DNA from: JBDRGD01 sp043818095
Lineage (GTDB): Bacteria; Chloroflexota; Dehalococcoidia; Dehalococcoidales; RBG-16-60-22
Reading direction: 5' to 3'
Length of the DNA: 24,140 bases
Assembly: GCA_043818095.1 (NCBI GenBank)
Contig: JBDRGD010000102.1
Coordinates: forward strand, 1-24,140
In this document: positions 15,000 to 22,142 of the stretch, piece after piece
Position numbering within the stretch: the first letter of the stretch is position 1
How the letters are laid out: the number at the start of each line of letters is the position of its first letter
Position numbers and translations under genes: made by a program
The notes under the pieces: generated by a model
What the model was told of the DNA's origin: nothing
Database searches by the model: none
Seen by the model: the letters and a program-made list of their open reading frames with translations, nothing else

Positions 15000-16187
15000 A
15001 TGGCGCTGGACCTGGGGAAGGTCGCCGGTCAGGTGAGCGGCATGGTCAGCCGTCTCAGGGACGGCTACGCGGAGAGGCAGGAGCGCCTCCGGCGCGCGGA
15101 GGACACGCTGCGCCAGCCCGCGCTCGACCTGGCGGAGCTGAAAAAGAAAATTAAAGACGCCCGGACCAGCTGGCTCGTCGCGGACGTGGTGGAAGGCCTG
15201 GACCACCGCTATCCCCCGCCCCCCTGCCCCGCGGAGTTCACCGTCGTCGCCACGGACGGCTCGCATATCGACGTCGACCGCCACAAGACGGCCCGCTGCT
15301 ACCTGATAAACATCGGCTCCGTCACGCTGCATTACGGCGCCGTGCCCCGGGCGGAGTTGACCAGCCAACCCCGCCTTTACTCCCGTGACGAGGACCTGGT
15401 CATCCGTCCCCCCGGTATCCGGGGACGGGAGCAGCCCATCGAAGGCACGCTCCTCGGCGCCCGGCGCAGCATTGAGGAATGCCGCCAGCTGAAGGAGCTC
15501 GCCGCCACGCAGACCGCGGACGGCCCGGTGCTGGCGCTCCTCGACGGCACCCTGCTGCTCTGGGGACTGGAACCATACCCGGACTTCGTGACGGACGTTC
15601 TCCTGCACCAGTGGTTTCTCCCCTGCCTCGACGAGATGCAGCGGCTGAGCCGCGAGCGCCCGCTCGCCCTCGCCAGCTATATCAGCTTTCCCCGCAGCAC
15701 CGATGTCCTTAACGTGCTGCGGCTGATAATCTGCCCCCGAGAACCGGCGGACTGCGACCGCTGCGAAACGAAGGACTGCGAGGTCGTGGCCGGTGTGCGC
15801 GACCGCGACCTTTTCGCCGCGCTGCTGGCGGAGGGGGAAAGGTCCGCCCTCTTCATCAGCCCCTCCAAGGTGGCCCGGGAGCACTACGGCGCCCACCGTA
15901 TCTATTTCTATTACCTCAACCTCGGCGACGAGGTAGCGCGTGTCGAGCTGCCCCAGTGGGCGGCGGAGCGGGAAGACTTACTCGACCTGAGCCACAGCCT
16001 GGTGCTGGACCAGTGCCGCCGCGGCCACGGCTACCCGGTGGCCCTCACCGAGTCCCACGAGCAGGCGGTAATTACCGGCGCCGACCGGGAAAACTTCTGG
16101 CAGTTCCTGGAGTCCGCCCTCGTGATGGAAAAGATACCCACCCCCACCTCCGCCAAGAGTTTTAGTAAGAGAACGAGGTGGGTTTAG
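15000..16187 (+). CDS. nurA: NurA-domain 5'-3' nuclease
   Basis: 395 residues. NurA features are the first acidic motif VVATDGSHIDVDRH (Asp86), the second LALLDGTLLLWG (Asp182), ASYISFPRSTDV, and the C-terminal GYPVALTESHEQAVI, all placing active-site Mn-binding residues. NurA works with the HerA motor to resect DNA ends; herA lies downstream in this window. An extra four-cysteine set (Cys245, 252, 255, 260) sits in the middle of the protein. ATG 15000 is chosen because AAAGGAG lies six bases before it; a TTG at 14994 lies too close to that site. The C-terminus ends SKRTRWV and looks intact, so the adjoining AT-rich insertion did not truncate it. Confidence 0.88.
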   Translation: MALDLGKVAGQVSGMVSRLRDGYAERQERLRRAEDTLRQPALDLAELKKKIKDARTSWLVADVVEGLDHRYPPPPCPAEFTVVATDGSHIDVDRHKTARCYLINIGSVTLHYGAVPRAELTSQPRLYSRDEDLVIRPPGIRGREQPIEGTLLGARRSIEECRQLKELAATQTADGPVLALLDGTLLLWGLEPYPDFVTDVLLHQWFLPCLDEMQRLSRERPLALASYISFPRSTDVLNVLRLIICPREPADCDRCETKDCEVVAGVRDRDLFAALLAEGERSALFISPSKVAREHYGAHRIYFYYLNLGDEVARVELPQWAAEREDLLDLSHSLVLDQCRRGHGYPVALTESHEQAVITGADRENFWQFLESALVMEKIPTPTSAKSFSKRTRWV

Positions 16188-16202
16188 AGGTGAGGTCACC
16201 GC

Positions 16203-16559
16203 TTGAAAGAAATTGAGGAGAAGGAGGATGAATTGAGTTTGCTAAAAAGGCATCTAAACTGGACTTGGTTCCTAACCGTATTACTATTAGGCGTTGTAAT
16301 TAGAATACTTATAGAAACCATAGACAATGAAGCGTTAACAACACTTGTATGGATAATAGGCGTAATAGGTGCTTTTCTCATTACTTTATGGGTACTTAAA
16401 GAGAAACAACGCAATTGGTGGTATGCATTTACAATATTTATCCCATTTATCGGCTGGCTTATATTCTTAACATTAGGAAACTGGAGTAAAGTCATAGACA
16501 TAGCAGACGAAGAGGGTATAAAAGAGCTTGAACCTAAAAATGAAAAATCAAATGATTGA
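16203..16559 (+). CDS. Small membrane protein in an AT-rich island (function unknown)
   Basis: 118 residues as read from TTG 16203, or 108 from TTG 16233, which has AAGGAGG five bases before it. Three hydrophobic stretches are visible: WFLTVLLLGVVIRILI, TTLVWIIGVIGAFLITLWVL and WYAFTIFIPFIGWLIFLTL. The ends are charged: a Glu/Lys-rich N-terminus and an acidic-basic tail. No family is recognised. Base composition is strikingly AT-rich compared with the neighbouring genes, which suggests recent acquisition. It overlaps the following gene by 8-20 bases, so the two are probably expressed together. A helper or partner of the cyclotransferase-like protein is possible but speculative. Confidence 0.7.
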   Translation: MKEIEEKEDELSLLKRHLNWTWFLTVLLLGVVIRILIETIDNEALTTLVWIIGVIGAFLITLWVLKEKQRNWWYAFTIFIPFIGWLIFLTLGNWSKVIDIADEEGIKELEPKNEKSND

Positions 16560-17040
16560 CTATTTTGCTTACGGCTCAAACATGGACAACAAAGAAGTTC
16601 AGAAATGTTCTGTTGAACTGCGAAATCCTAGAGTAGCGAGATTAGATGGCTATAAGTTACGTTTTAATTACTGTTCTTCAAAGAGAAAAAGTGGCGCTGC
16701 TAACATCATGGTATCTGAAGGCGATAGTGTTTACGGGCTATTGATGGAATTAAACGAAAAAGAACTGAAGAGAATAAGGTGTAAAGAAGGATGTAAAAAT
16801 CCTGATACCACAGGTCTACCTAATTACTATGATGAAATTAGAGTTACAGTTGAAAAACAAGAAGATAGCGAACTAGTAATAAACGTAGTCACTTACAAGG
16901 TAACTAATGATAAAGAACGAAAAGAGAATGTTCCTCCTAAAGAATCATATATGAAATTGATAATTGATAATGCAGAGAAGTATGGGTTCCCAAGCAAGTA
17001 TATTAGCTTTCTGAAATCAATTGAAACAATACCGAGTTAA
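16540..17040 (+). CDS. Gamma-glutamylcyclotransferase-like (AIG2/GGCT fold) protein
   Basis: About 166 residues from ATG 16540, or 162 from ATG 16552. The N-terminus, counted from ATG 16552, shows the hallmark YFAYGSNM (4-11), the substrate-binding loop of GGCT-fold enzymes. VYGLLMELNEKELKRIRCKEG (60-80) follows the family pattern, with Glu79 at the catalytic acid/base position. GGCT-fold enzymes cyclise gamma-glutamyl amines or amino acids to 5-oxoproline, or cleave related bonds. The gene is AT-rich, unlike its surroundings, and reads as part of an inserted segment in the nurA-herA operon. No strong ribosome site is seen; coupling to the upstream overlapping gene is likely. The actual substrate is unknown. 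Confidence 0.83.
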   Translation: MKNQMIDYFAYGSNMDNKEVQKCSVELRNPRVARLDGYKLRFNYCSSKRKSGAANIMVSEGDSVYGLLMELNEKELKRIRCKEGCKNPDTTGLPNYYDEIRVTVEKQEDSELVINVVTYKVTNDKERKENVPPKESYMKLIIDNAEKYGFPSKYISFLKSIETIPS

Positions 17041-17059
17041 TACAGGAGGTCTCACTCAG

Positions 17060-17140
17060 ATGGGCAGTAAAAACAAAGGCCGAAAGAACGTGAAGAAACC
17101 CAAGCAGCAGAAGGACAAGAAGGCACCTGAGAAAAAATAA
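17060..17140 (+). CDS. 26-residue lysine-rich small protein
   Basis: ATG 17060 opens a 26-codon frame ending TAA 17140. The peptide begins MGSKNKGRKNVKKPK and is more than 40 percent Lys plus Arg, with no hydrophobic segment. A strong AGGAGG (17044-17049) lies about 10 bases before the ATG, which is better than the ribosome sites of the two AT-rich genes before it. Its composition is intermediate between the AT-rich island and the GC-rich host. It could be a nucleic-acid-binding micro-protein, but it may also be a chance frame; no function is assigned. Confidence 0.5.
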   Translation: MGSKNKGRKNVKKPKQQKDKKAPEKK

Positions 17141-17190
17141 ATAGGCAGGGACAGGGTCACCTTAACAGCTCTTGAAGGGGGGTGAGGTAA

Positions 17191-17775
17191 ATAAACGCCA
17201 CAACCGAAGAAAAAATCGCCGAGGTCATTGCAGCCAGCACCACGGGTTTCACCGCCCAGTGCTACCAGCTTTACGGGTTGCCCCCGCTGGGCAGCCTAGT
17301 GCGCACCGGTGACATCTACGGCATCGTCGCCCACGCCACCACCGGCAGCCTGGAACCGGGGCGGAGGCCCATCGCCCGGGGCAAAGATGAAACCTCCGAG
17401 GAAGCTATCTACCGGGCCAGCCCCCAGCTTGCCCAGCTCCTGAGCAGCGAGTTCGAGACGCTGGTGGTGGGCTACCGCGAGGACGGCAACCTGCGGCGCT
17501 ATCTACCCCCCGCCCCCGTGCGCATCCACGGCTTCGTTTACCGCTGCCCCGCCGCCGAGGTGCGGGAGTTCAGCCAGTCCCCGGACTTTCTCAACATCCT
17601 CGTCAATGCCCGCACGCCCGCCCCCCCGGACGAGCTGATTGCGGCCACCCTGCGCCAGATGAGCCAGGCGCAGGAAGACCCCCAGGCTTTCCTCGTCGTC
17701 GCAGGCAAGGCGCTGGCGGCGCTGCTCGGCGGGCAGTTCCCGGTATTGAAATCGGTCCTGGGGAGGTTGCAGTGA
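17191..17775 (+). CDS. HerA-linked protein, possibly HAS-barrel-like, with no canonical start codon
   Basis: About 194 residues if read from ATA 17191; the first standard start codon in frame is TTG 17278 (165 residues). The frame is open directly after TAA 17188-17190, and the residues before the TTG (AEVIAASTTGFTAQCYQLYG) look like real protein. AGGGGGG lies about eight bases before the ATA. The central part, GSLVRTGDIYGIVAHAT and later LPPAPVRIHGFVYRC, resembles the small beta-barrel that precedes HerA motors; this is a weak inference. The stop overlaps the herA GTG start (GTGA). It is probably a conserved partner of NurA and HerA whose 5' end lies next to the insertion. Confidence 0.72.
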   Translation: MNATTEEKIAEVIAASTTGFTAQCYQLYGLPPLGSLVRTGDIYGIVAHATTGSLEPGRRPIARGKDETSEEAIYRASPQLAQLLSSEFETLVVGYREDGNLRRYLPPAPVRIHGFVYRCPAAEVREFSQSPDFLNILVNARTPAPPDELIAATLRQMSQAQEDPQAFLVVAGKALAALLGGQFPVLKSVLGRLQ

Positions 17776-19379
17776 GCGAAAAACTGGGCATTGTTACCGC
17801 CGGCTCCCTGGAAAAGGGGATTGAGGTCCGGCTGGACGGCAGCGTCTCCGTGGAGGACATGGCGGTGGGCCGCTATGTCACCATCGAGGGCCACAAGCGC
17901 CGCTTCTTCGGCATGATTAGCGACGTCAGCCTCGGCGTGACCGACCCCCAGATTACCGCTTCCCCCCCGGACACCGCCGACCCCCTGACGGCGCAGGTGC
18001 TCGCCGGCACCGCCACTTTCGGTGTCCTCAGCGTGGCGCCCTATCTCACCCTCGGCAGCGACGCCGAAAGCATTCTGGGTGGCCCGCAGCCGGTGAAAAC
18101 GATACCGAGCCACTTCTCCCCGGTCAACTTGGCGACGCAGGAGGACATCGAGCTCGTCTTCGGCAAGGAGGACGAGAACCGCTTCTTCATCGGCACGCCG
18201 CTGGACATGGAGACGAAAATATGCCTCAACCTGCCCGAGTTGGTGAAACGCTCCAACGGCATCTTCGGCAAGAGCGGCACCGGCAAGACCTTCCTTACCC
18301 GGATGCTGCTCATCGGGATGCTCCAGAAAAGCGCCGCGGTCAACCTCATCTTCGACATGCACAGCGAGTACGGCTGGTCCGGCACCAGCGAAGGGCGGAA
18401 ATCGGTCAAGGCCCTGAAACAGCTCTTCCCGGCAAAGGTGGCCGTCTTCACCCTGGACGAGGACAACTCCCGGCGGCGGGGCGTCAGCACGGACTTCGTC
18501 GTCAGAATAGGCTACGATGAAATAGAGCCGGAGGACATCAGCCTGCTGCGCCCCACCCTGAACCTCACCGAGAACGCGGTGGAAGCGGTCTACCAGCTGC
18601 GCCGGCGGCTCGGGAAAAATTGGCTCCAGGAAACCCTGGAGATGAAGGACACGGAGTCGAGCGCGGAGCTCCTCGAGGAAATGCACATCCACGAAAGCAC
18701 TTTCCAGAACCTCCAGCGCGGGCTGGGCACCATCCGGCGGCTGCCCTTCGTCGTTCCGGAAGCCCCGGACAACACCGTGAAACGCATCCTCAGCTATCTC
18801 GACCAGAACATCAACGTCGTCCTGGAGTTCGGCAGGTACACGGACATCACTGCCTATATCCTCGTCGCCAACCTGCTGACCCGCCGCATCTACGCCCAGT
18901 ACCGGGAGCGGACGGAGCGGGCGCTGGGGGAGAACGCCGCCCCACCGAATCCCCTGGTCATCACCATCGAGGAAGCCCACAAGTTCCTCAATCCGGAGGT
19001 CGCCGGCTATACCATCTTCGGCACCATCGCCCGCGAGATGCGGAAATACAGCGTTACCCTGCTGGTCATCGACCAGCGTCCCAGCGGTATCGATACGGAA
19101 ATCATGTCCCAGATGGGCACGAAAATCACCTGCCTCCTGGACAACGAGCGGGACGTGGACAGCGTCCTCGCCGGGGTCTCCGGTAAAAGTGCCCTGAAGA
19201 CGGTCCTCGCCCGGCTGGAAGCCAAGCAGCAGGCGCTCATCTTCGGGCACGCCCTGCCCATGCCCATCGTCATCCGCACGCGGGAATACGGCTCGCCGGA
19301 GTCCTACCGGGCATTCGGCGCGGAACGGGAGCAGAGCCCGAAGCAGGTGCAGAAAGACATCGAGGACCTCTGGGAATAG
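17772..19379 (+). CDS. herA: HerA-type DNA translocase (FtsK/HerA ATPase)
   Basis: 535 residues. An N-terminal HAS-type barrel (about 1-100) is followed by the motor core. Walker A is GKSGTGKT (near 166-173), Walker B is LVITIEEAHKF (near 396-403), and VIDQRPSGID followed by TKITCLLDNERDVDSV forms the sensor/arginine-finger region typical of HerA. HerA hexamers translocate DNA and feed it to NurA for end resection during recombination or defence. The GTG start overlaps the upstream stop, with GGGGAGG just before it. Co-localisation with nurA supports the assignment. Confidence 0.92.
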   Translation: MSEKLGIVTAGSLEKGIEVRLDGSVSVEDMAVGRYVTIEGHKRRFFGMISDVSLGVTDPQITASPPDTADPLTAQVLAGTATFGVLSVAPYLTLGSDAESILGGPQPVKTIPSHFSPVNLATQEDIELVFGKEDENRFFIGTPLDMETKICLNLPELVKRSNGIFGKSGTGKTFLTRMLLIGMLQKSAAVNLIFDMHSEYGWSGTSEGRKSVKALKQLFPAKVAVFTLDEDNSRRRGVSTDFVVRIGYDEIEPEDISLLRPTLNLTENAVEAVYQLRRRLGKNWLQETLEMKDTESSAELLEEMHIHESTFQNLQRGLGTIRRLPFVVPEAPDNTVKRILSYLDQNINVVLEFGRYTDITAYILVANLLTRRIYAQYRERTERALGENAAPPNPLVITIEEAHKFLNPEVAGYTIFGTIAREMRKYSVTLLVIDQRPSGIDTEIMSQMGTKITCLLDNERDVDSVLAGVSGKSALKTVLARLEAKQQALIFGHALPMPIVIRTREYGSPESYRAFGAEREQSPKQVQKDIEDLWE

Positions 19380-19383
19380 CGGT

Positions 19384-20202
19384 ATGCGCCGGAAAAAGGT
19401 GGGACTGGTACTGGGGAGCGGGGCGGCGCGGGGACTGGCGCACATCGGCATCGTGGAGAGGCTGTCGCAGGAAAGCATCCCCATCGATGTTATTGCCGGT
19501 ACCAGCATGGGCGCAGCGATAGGCGCGGTCTATGCGGCCAGAGGGCAGGTAAGTCATATAGCCACATGGTTTTCCCGCCAGAGCCGCCAGAAGCTTGCCT
19601 CTTATGCCGACCTCGCTCTGCCCCGAACCGGCTTTATCAAAGGCGACAAAATCAAGAAGCGGCTGGTGTCATTCCTCGGGGGAGACATCGATTTCCGCGC
19701 CCTGCGGCTGCCCTTCGCCTGTGTAGCTACGGACCTGGACAGCGGGGAAGCCGTTATCCTTGACCGCGGCTCCGTGGCGGATGCGGTCAGGGCCAGTATC
19801 TCCATCCCGGGCATCTTCACCCTCGTGGAACATGAGGGCAGATATCTGGTTGACGGCGGGCTGGTCAATCCGGTGCCGGTGGACATAGCGCAGCAACTGG
19901 GGGCGGAGTTTATCATTGCGGTAAACGTCATCCCGGATATGAGGGACTTCTCCGCACGGGAAGAGCACCAGGACGAGCGGCACCGCCACGAACCCAACCT
20001 GGTACAGGTCGTTATGAACGCCGTCCACATCGGTAACTATTCTCTGGCCAGAGCCAGCCTGGAAAATGCCGACATCATCATCGAGCCGCAACTGGCCGCA
20101 ATCGGTGCTGGAGAATTCCACCACTCAGCGGAATGCATCCGTCTCGGCAGTCTCGCCGCCCGGGCCGCTCTCCCGGAAATCCGGAAAAAGCTGAATCTTT
20201 AG
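19384..20202 (+). CDS. Patatin-like phospholipase (RssA/YchK-type)
   Basis: 272 residues. The oxyanion-hole loop GSGAARG (11-17), the nucleophile elbow GTSMG (39-43, Ser41) and the dyad aspartate in VDGGLVNPVPV (Asp157) are all present, so the Ser-Asp lipase dyad is intact. Bacterial patatins of this size hydrolyse acyl esters of phospholipids or other lipids; no signal peptide is visible, so it should act from the cytoplasm or inner membrane face. It begins four bases after the herA stop and could be the last gene of that transcript. The following gap holds a promoter for plsC. The physiological substrate is unknown. Confidence 0.9.
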   Translation: MRRKKVGLVLGSGAARGLAHIGIVERLSQESIPIDVIAGTSMGAAIGAVYAARGQVSHIATWFSRQSRQKLASYADLALPRTGFIKGDKIKKRLVSFLGGDIDFRALRLPFACVATDLDSGEAVILDRGSVADAVRASISIPGIFTLVEHEGRYLVDGGLVNPVPVDIAQQLGAEFIIAVNVIPDMRDFSAREEHQDERHRHEPNLVQVVMNAVHIGNYSLARASLENADIIIEPQLAAIGAGEFHHSAECIRLGSLAARAALPEIRKKLNL

Positions 20203-20237
20203 CGCCTCCCGCCTCCCGTCCTGCCGCCATCCGCTGA

Positions 20238-20267
20238 TTATCTTACCTGCCCTTACTATTGTATAAT
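20238..20267 (+). promoter_or_regulatory. Candidate plsC-ispH promoter
   Basis: A perfect TATAAT (20262-20267) stands nine bases before ATG 20277. A weak TTATCT (20238-20243) lies 18 bases upstream of it. Transcription would start only a few bases before the ATG, and no Shine-Dalgarno is present, so the mRNA may be leaderless or nearly so. Confidence 0.5.
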
Positions 20268-20276
20268 TGAGATACG

Positions 20277-20915
20277 ATGCACTGGTTTTACTATATCGGC
20301 AGGGTAATCACCTGGCTGTTGTTGATGTTGTTTGCCCGCTGGCAGGTGCACGGACGGGAGAACGTGCCCCCCGGCGGGCCGCTCCTCATCGTCGCCAATC
20401 ACATAAGCCTGGCGGACCCGCCGGTAATCGGGCTCAGTATCCGCCGCCGGATGCAGTTCATGGCCAAGGAGGAGCTTTTCCGGGCGCGCTACACCAGCTA
20501 CTTTATCCGCCACTACGGCACCTTCCCGGTAAAACGGCGCGGCCTGAACCGCCGGACCCTGGAACTGGCGGAGGCATGGCTGGCGGCAGGCAACGCGCTG
20601 GTGATGTTCCCGGAAGGCGGGCGCAGCCCGGATAACCGGCTCCAGCCCGCTTTCCCCGGCACGGCGCTGCTGGCGGGAAAGCTCGGCGCGCCCATTCTCC
20701 CCGTGGGCATTACCGGCACGGAGGTGGTCACGGGTCTGGGGAAATGGATGCTGCGGCGCCCGGTCATCAGGCTGAACATCGGGCCCGTCTTTACCCTCCC
20801 CGATAAGAAGCCGGACCGTGACGACCTGCAGCATTATACTAACATCATCATGGAGCACATCGCGGCGCTGCTGCCGGCGGAACGCCGCGGCAGCTATACC
20901 GGAAAAACGTCATGA
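20277..20915 (+). CDS. plsC: 1-acyl-sn-glycerol-3-phosphate acyltransferase (PlsC family)
   Basis: 212 residues. The acyltransferase motifs are NHISLADPP (HX4D, His42 and Asp47), FPVKRRG, FPEGGRS (111-117) and GAPILPVGITG. A hydrophobic N-terminal segment (about 1-22) should anchor it to the membrane. The enzyme transfers an acyl group to lysophosphatidic acid in phospholipid synthesis. Its TGA overlaps the ispH ATG, so the two are translationally coupled. No ribosome site is seen; the promoter position suggests a very short leader. Other lysophospholipid acyltransferase substrates are possible within this family. Confidence 0.9.
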   Translation: MHWFYYIGRVITWLLLMLFARWQVHGRENVPPGGPLLIVANHISLADPPVIGLSIRRRMQFMAKEELFRARYTSYFIRHYGTFPVKRRGLNRRTLELAEAWLAAGNALVMFPEGGRSPDNRLQPAFPGTALLAGKLGAPILPVGITGTEVVTGLGKWMLRRPVIRLNIGPVFTLPDKKPDRDDLQHYTNIIMEHIAALLPAERRGSYTGKTS

Positions 20916-21757
20916 AGATTGAGAAAGCCGCCAGGACGGGTTTCTGCTTCGGCGTCCGCCGCGCCGTTAGCCTCCTGGAAAGGGTCGCCCAAGAGAGAGG
21001 CGGGGTCGAAACGCTGGGCGAGGTAGTACACAATACCCAGGTACTCCGGAAGCTGGCCGGAAGCGGCGTGAGCATCGCCCGCCGGATACCAGACATCCGC
21101 GGCGAGGTCGTCGTGACCAGCTCGCACGGGGTCACCCCGGAGGTGGAGGAGCAAATCCGGGCACGGCGCATCGGGATTATCAGCACCACCTGCCCCTTCG
21201 TCCGCCGCGCGCAGCTTGCCGCCCGCCGCCTAGCGGACGCCGATTTCCGGGTGGTAGTCTTCGGCGACGCCGACCATCCCGAGGTCAAGGGCATCCTGGG
21301 CTGGGCGCGAGGCACGGGCATCGCCACCCGTGATGTGAAAGCCGTCGCGGCGCTGGACCCCATGCCCCGCCGCATCGGCGTCCTCTCCCAGACCACGCAG
21401 ATACCCGCCCAGTTCGTGGAATTCGCCCGGGAAATCATCGCCGCCGCCCTGAAAAAGGACTCCGAAATCCGGATTATCGATACCATCTGCCATGACATCC
21501 GGGAGCGGCAGGAAACCGCGCAGGAACTGGCGGAGAGGGTAGACCTGATGCTGGTCATCGGGGGGCACAACAGCGCCAACACCCGGCACCTCGCCGAGCT
21601 GTGCGCCCGCGTCACGGAGACCCACCACGTCGCCTCCGCGGAGGAAATCCGACCGAGGTGGCTCCGGGGGAAAAAGAGCGTGGGGGTGACCGGGGGCGCT
21701 TCCACCCCGGAAGATACCGTCTCCGAGGTGCTGGAGCAACTCACCGGGATGTCCTAG
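20912..21757 (+). CDS. ispH: 4-hydroxy-3-methylbut-2-enyl diphosphate reductase
   Basis: 281 residues, typical of the short IspH/LytB. The three cluster-binding cysteines are Cys12 (GFCFGVRRAV), Cys94 (TTCPFVRRAQ) and Cys193 (NTICHDIRERQ in context). Substrate-site motifs VVHNTQV, SSHGVTPEV, DADHPEVKG, LSQTTQ and IGGHNSANTRHL are all intact. It performs the last step of the non-mevalonate (MEP) isoprenoid pathway, making IPP and DMAPP with a 4Fe-4S cluster. It overlaps plsC at its start. Its stop overlaps the stop of the convergent Lrp-domain gene by four bases (CTAG). Host isoprenoid synthesis is therefore by the MEP route. Confidence 0.96.
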   Translation: MKIEKAARTGFCFGVRRAVSLLERVAQERGGVETLGEVVHNTQVLRKLAGSGVSIARRIPDIRGEVVVTSSHGVTPEVEEQIRARRIGIISTTCPFVRRAQLAARRLADADFRVVVFGDADHPEVKGILGWARGTGIATRDVKAVAALDPMPRRIGVLSQTTQIPAQFVEFAREIIAAALKKDSEIRIIDTICHDIRERQETAQELAERVDLMLVIGGHNSANTRHLAELCARVTETHHVASAEEIRPRWLRGKKSVGVTGGASTPEDTVSEVLEQLTGMS

Positions 21758-21984
21758 ATGGCCAGGCAGGTGACCGTGCGGGAAATACCGGCAATCGGAT
21801 GTATCTTGCCGGTTACCAGGTCCCCGATGTCGTTCAGGGTCTCTCTCTGAATCACGGTGATGATATCGTAGGGGCCGGTGACCGCATCCACGGAAACGAC
21901 ACCGGACAGGCCCTTGAGGGCGTTGGTCACTTCCCGGCTTCGGCCCACCGCGGTCTCTATCAGCACAAACGCTTTGGCTGCCAT
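21754..21984 (-). CDS. Stand-alone Lrp/AsnC effector-binding (RAM) domain protein
   Basis: 76 residues, one alpha/beta sandwich of the Lrp/AsnC ligand-binding type: KAFVLIETAVGRSREV, then GVVSVDAVTGPYDIITVI, and a closing GISRTVTCLAI strand. There is no DNA-binding helix-turn-helix. Such single RAM domains bind amino acids or other small ligands and can assemble with full-length Lrp proteins; the partner is not in this window. GAGGAGG stands before the ATG, and a near-consensus promoter lies upstream. It is convergent with ispH and divergent from the acyl-CoA dehydrogenase at 22143. Confidence 0.88.
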   Translation of the reverse strand: MAAKAFVLIETAVGRSREVTNALKGLSGVVSVDAVTGPYDIITVIQRETLNDIGDLVTGKIHPIAGISRTVTCLAI

Positions 21985-22031
21985 GCGTGCACCTCCTCAG
22001 AATAGACGGGAATCATCAATTCGGCAATCGC

Positions 22032-22060
22032 AGTATAGACAGCCGCGGCAGTCATGTCAA
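22032..22060 (-). promoter_or_regulatory. Near-consensus promoter of the RAM-domain gene
   Basis: On the minus strand, a perfect TTGACA (22060-22055) and TATACT (22037-22032) are separated by 17 bases. The expected start near 22025 leaves a leader of about 40 bases with GAGGAGG before the ATG. It is the best-matching promoter seen in the window. Confidence 0.72.
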
Positions 22061-22102
22061 GCGTAGTATGGTCACGTTGCCCTGAGGGCGCGGCTTATAC
22101 TA

Positions 22103-22111
22103 TGATATAAA
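22103..22111 (+). promoter_or_regulatory. Candidate extended -10 promoter for the acyl-CoA dehydrogenase-etf operon
   Basis: TGATATAAA combines a TGn extension with TATAAA (22106-22111). A second -10-like TATACT lies at 22096-22101. No good -35 has the right spacing. The leader would be about 25 bases and contains GAGAGGAG before TTG 22143. Confidence 0.45.
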
Positions 22112-22142
22112 GTAATAGCTTGATGGGGAGAGGAGTGCTGAC

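Noticed and set aside
16143..16182. CCCACCTC/GAGGTGGG inverted repeat at the 3' end of nurA
   Set aside because: The 24-base loop and lack of a U tract make a terminator unlikely; it overlaps coding sequence.
17538..19508. 656-residue minus-strand ORF opposite herA
   Set aside because: Shadow of herA and its neighbours, with low-complexity Asp/Gly/His-rich composition and no motifs.
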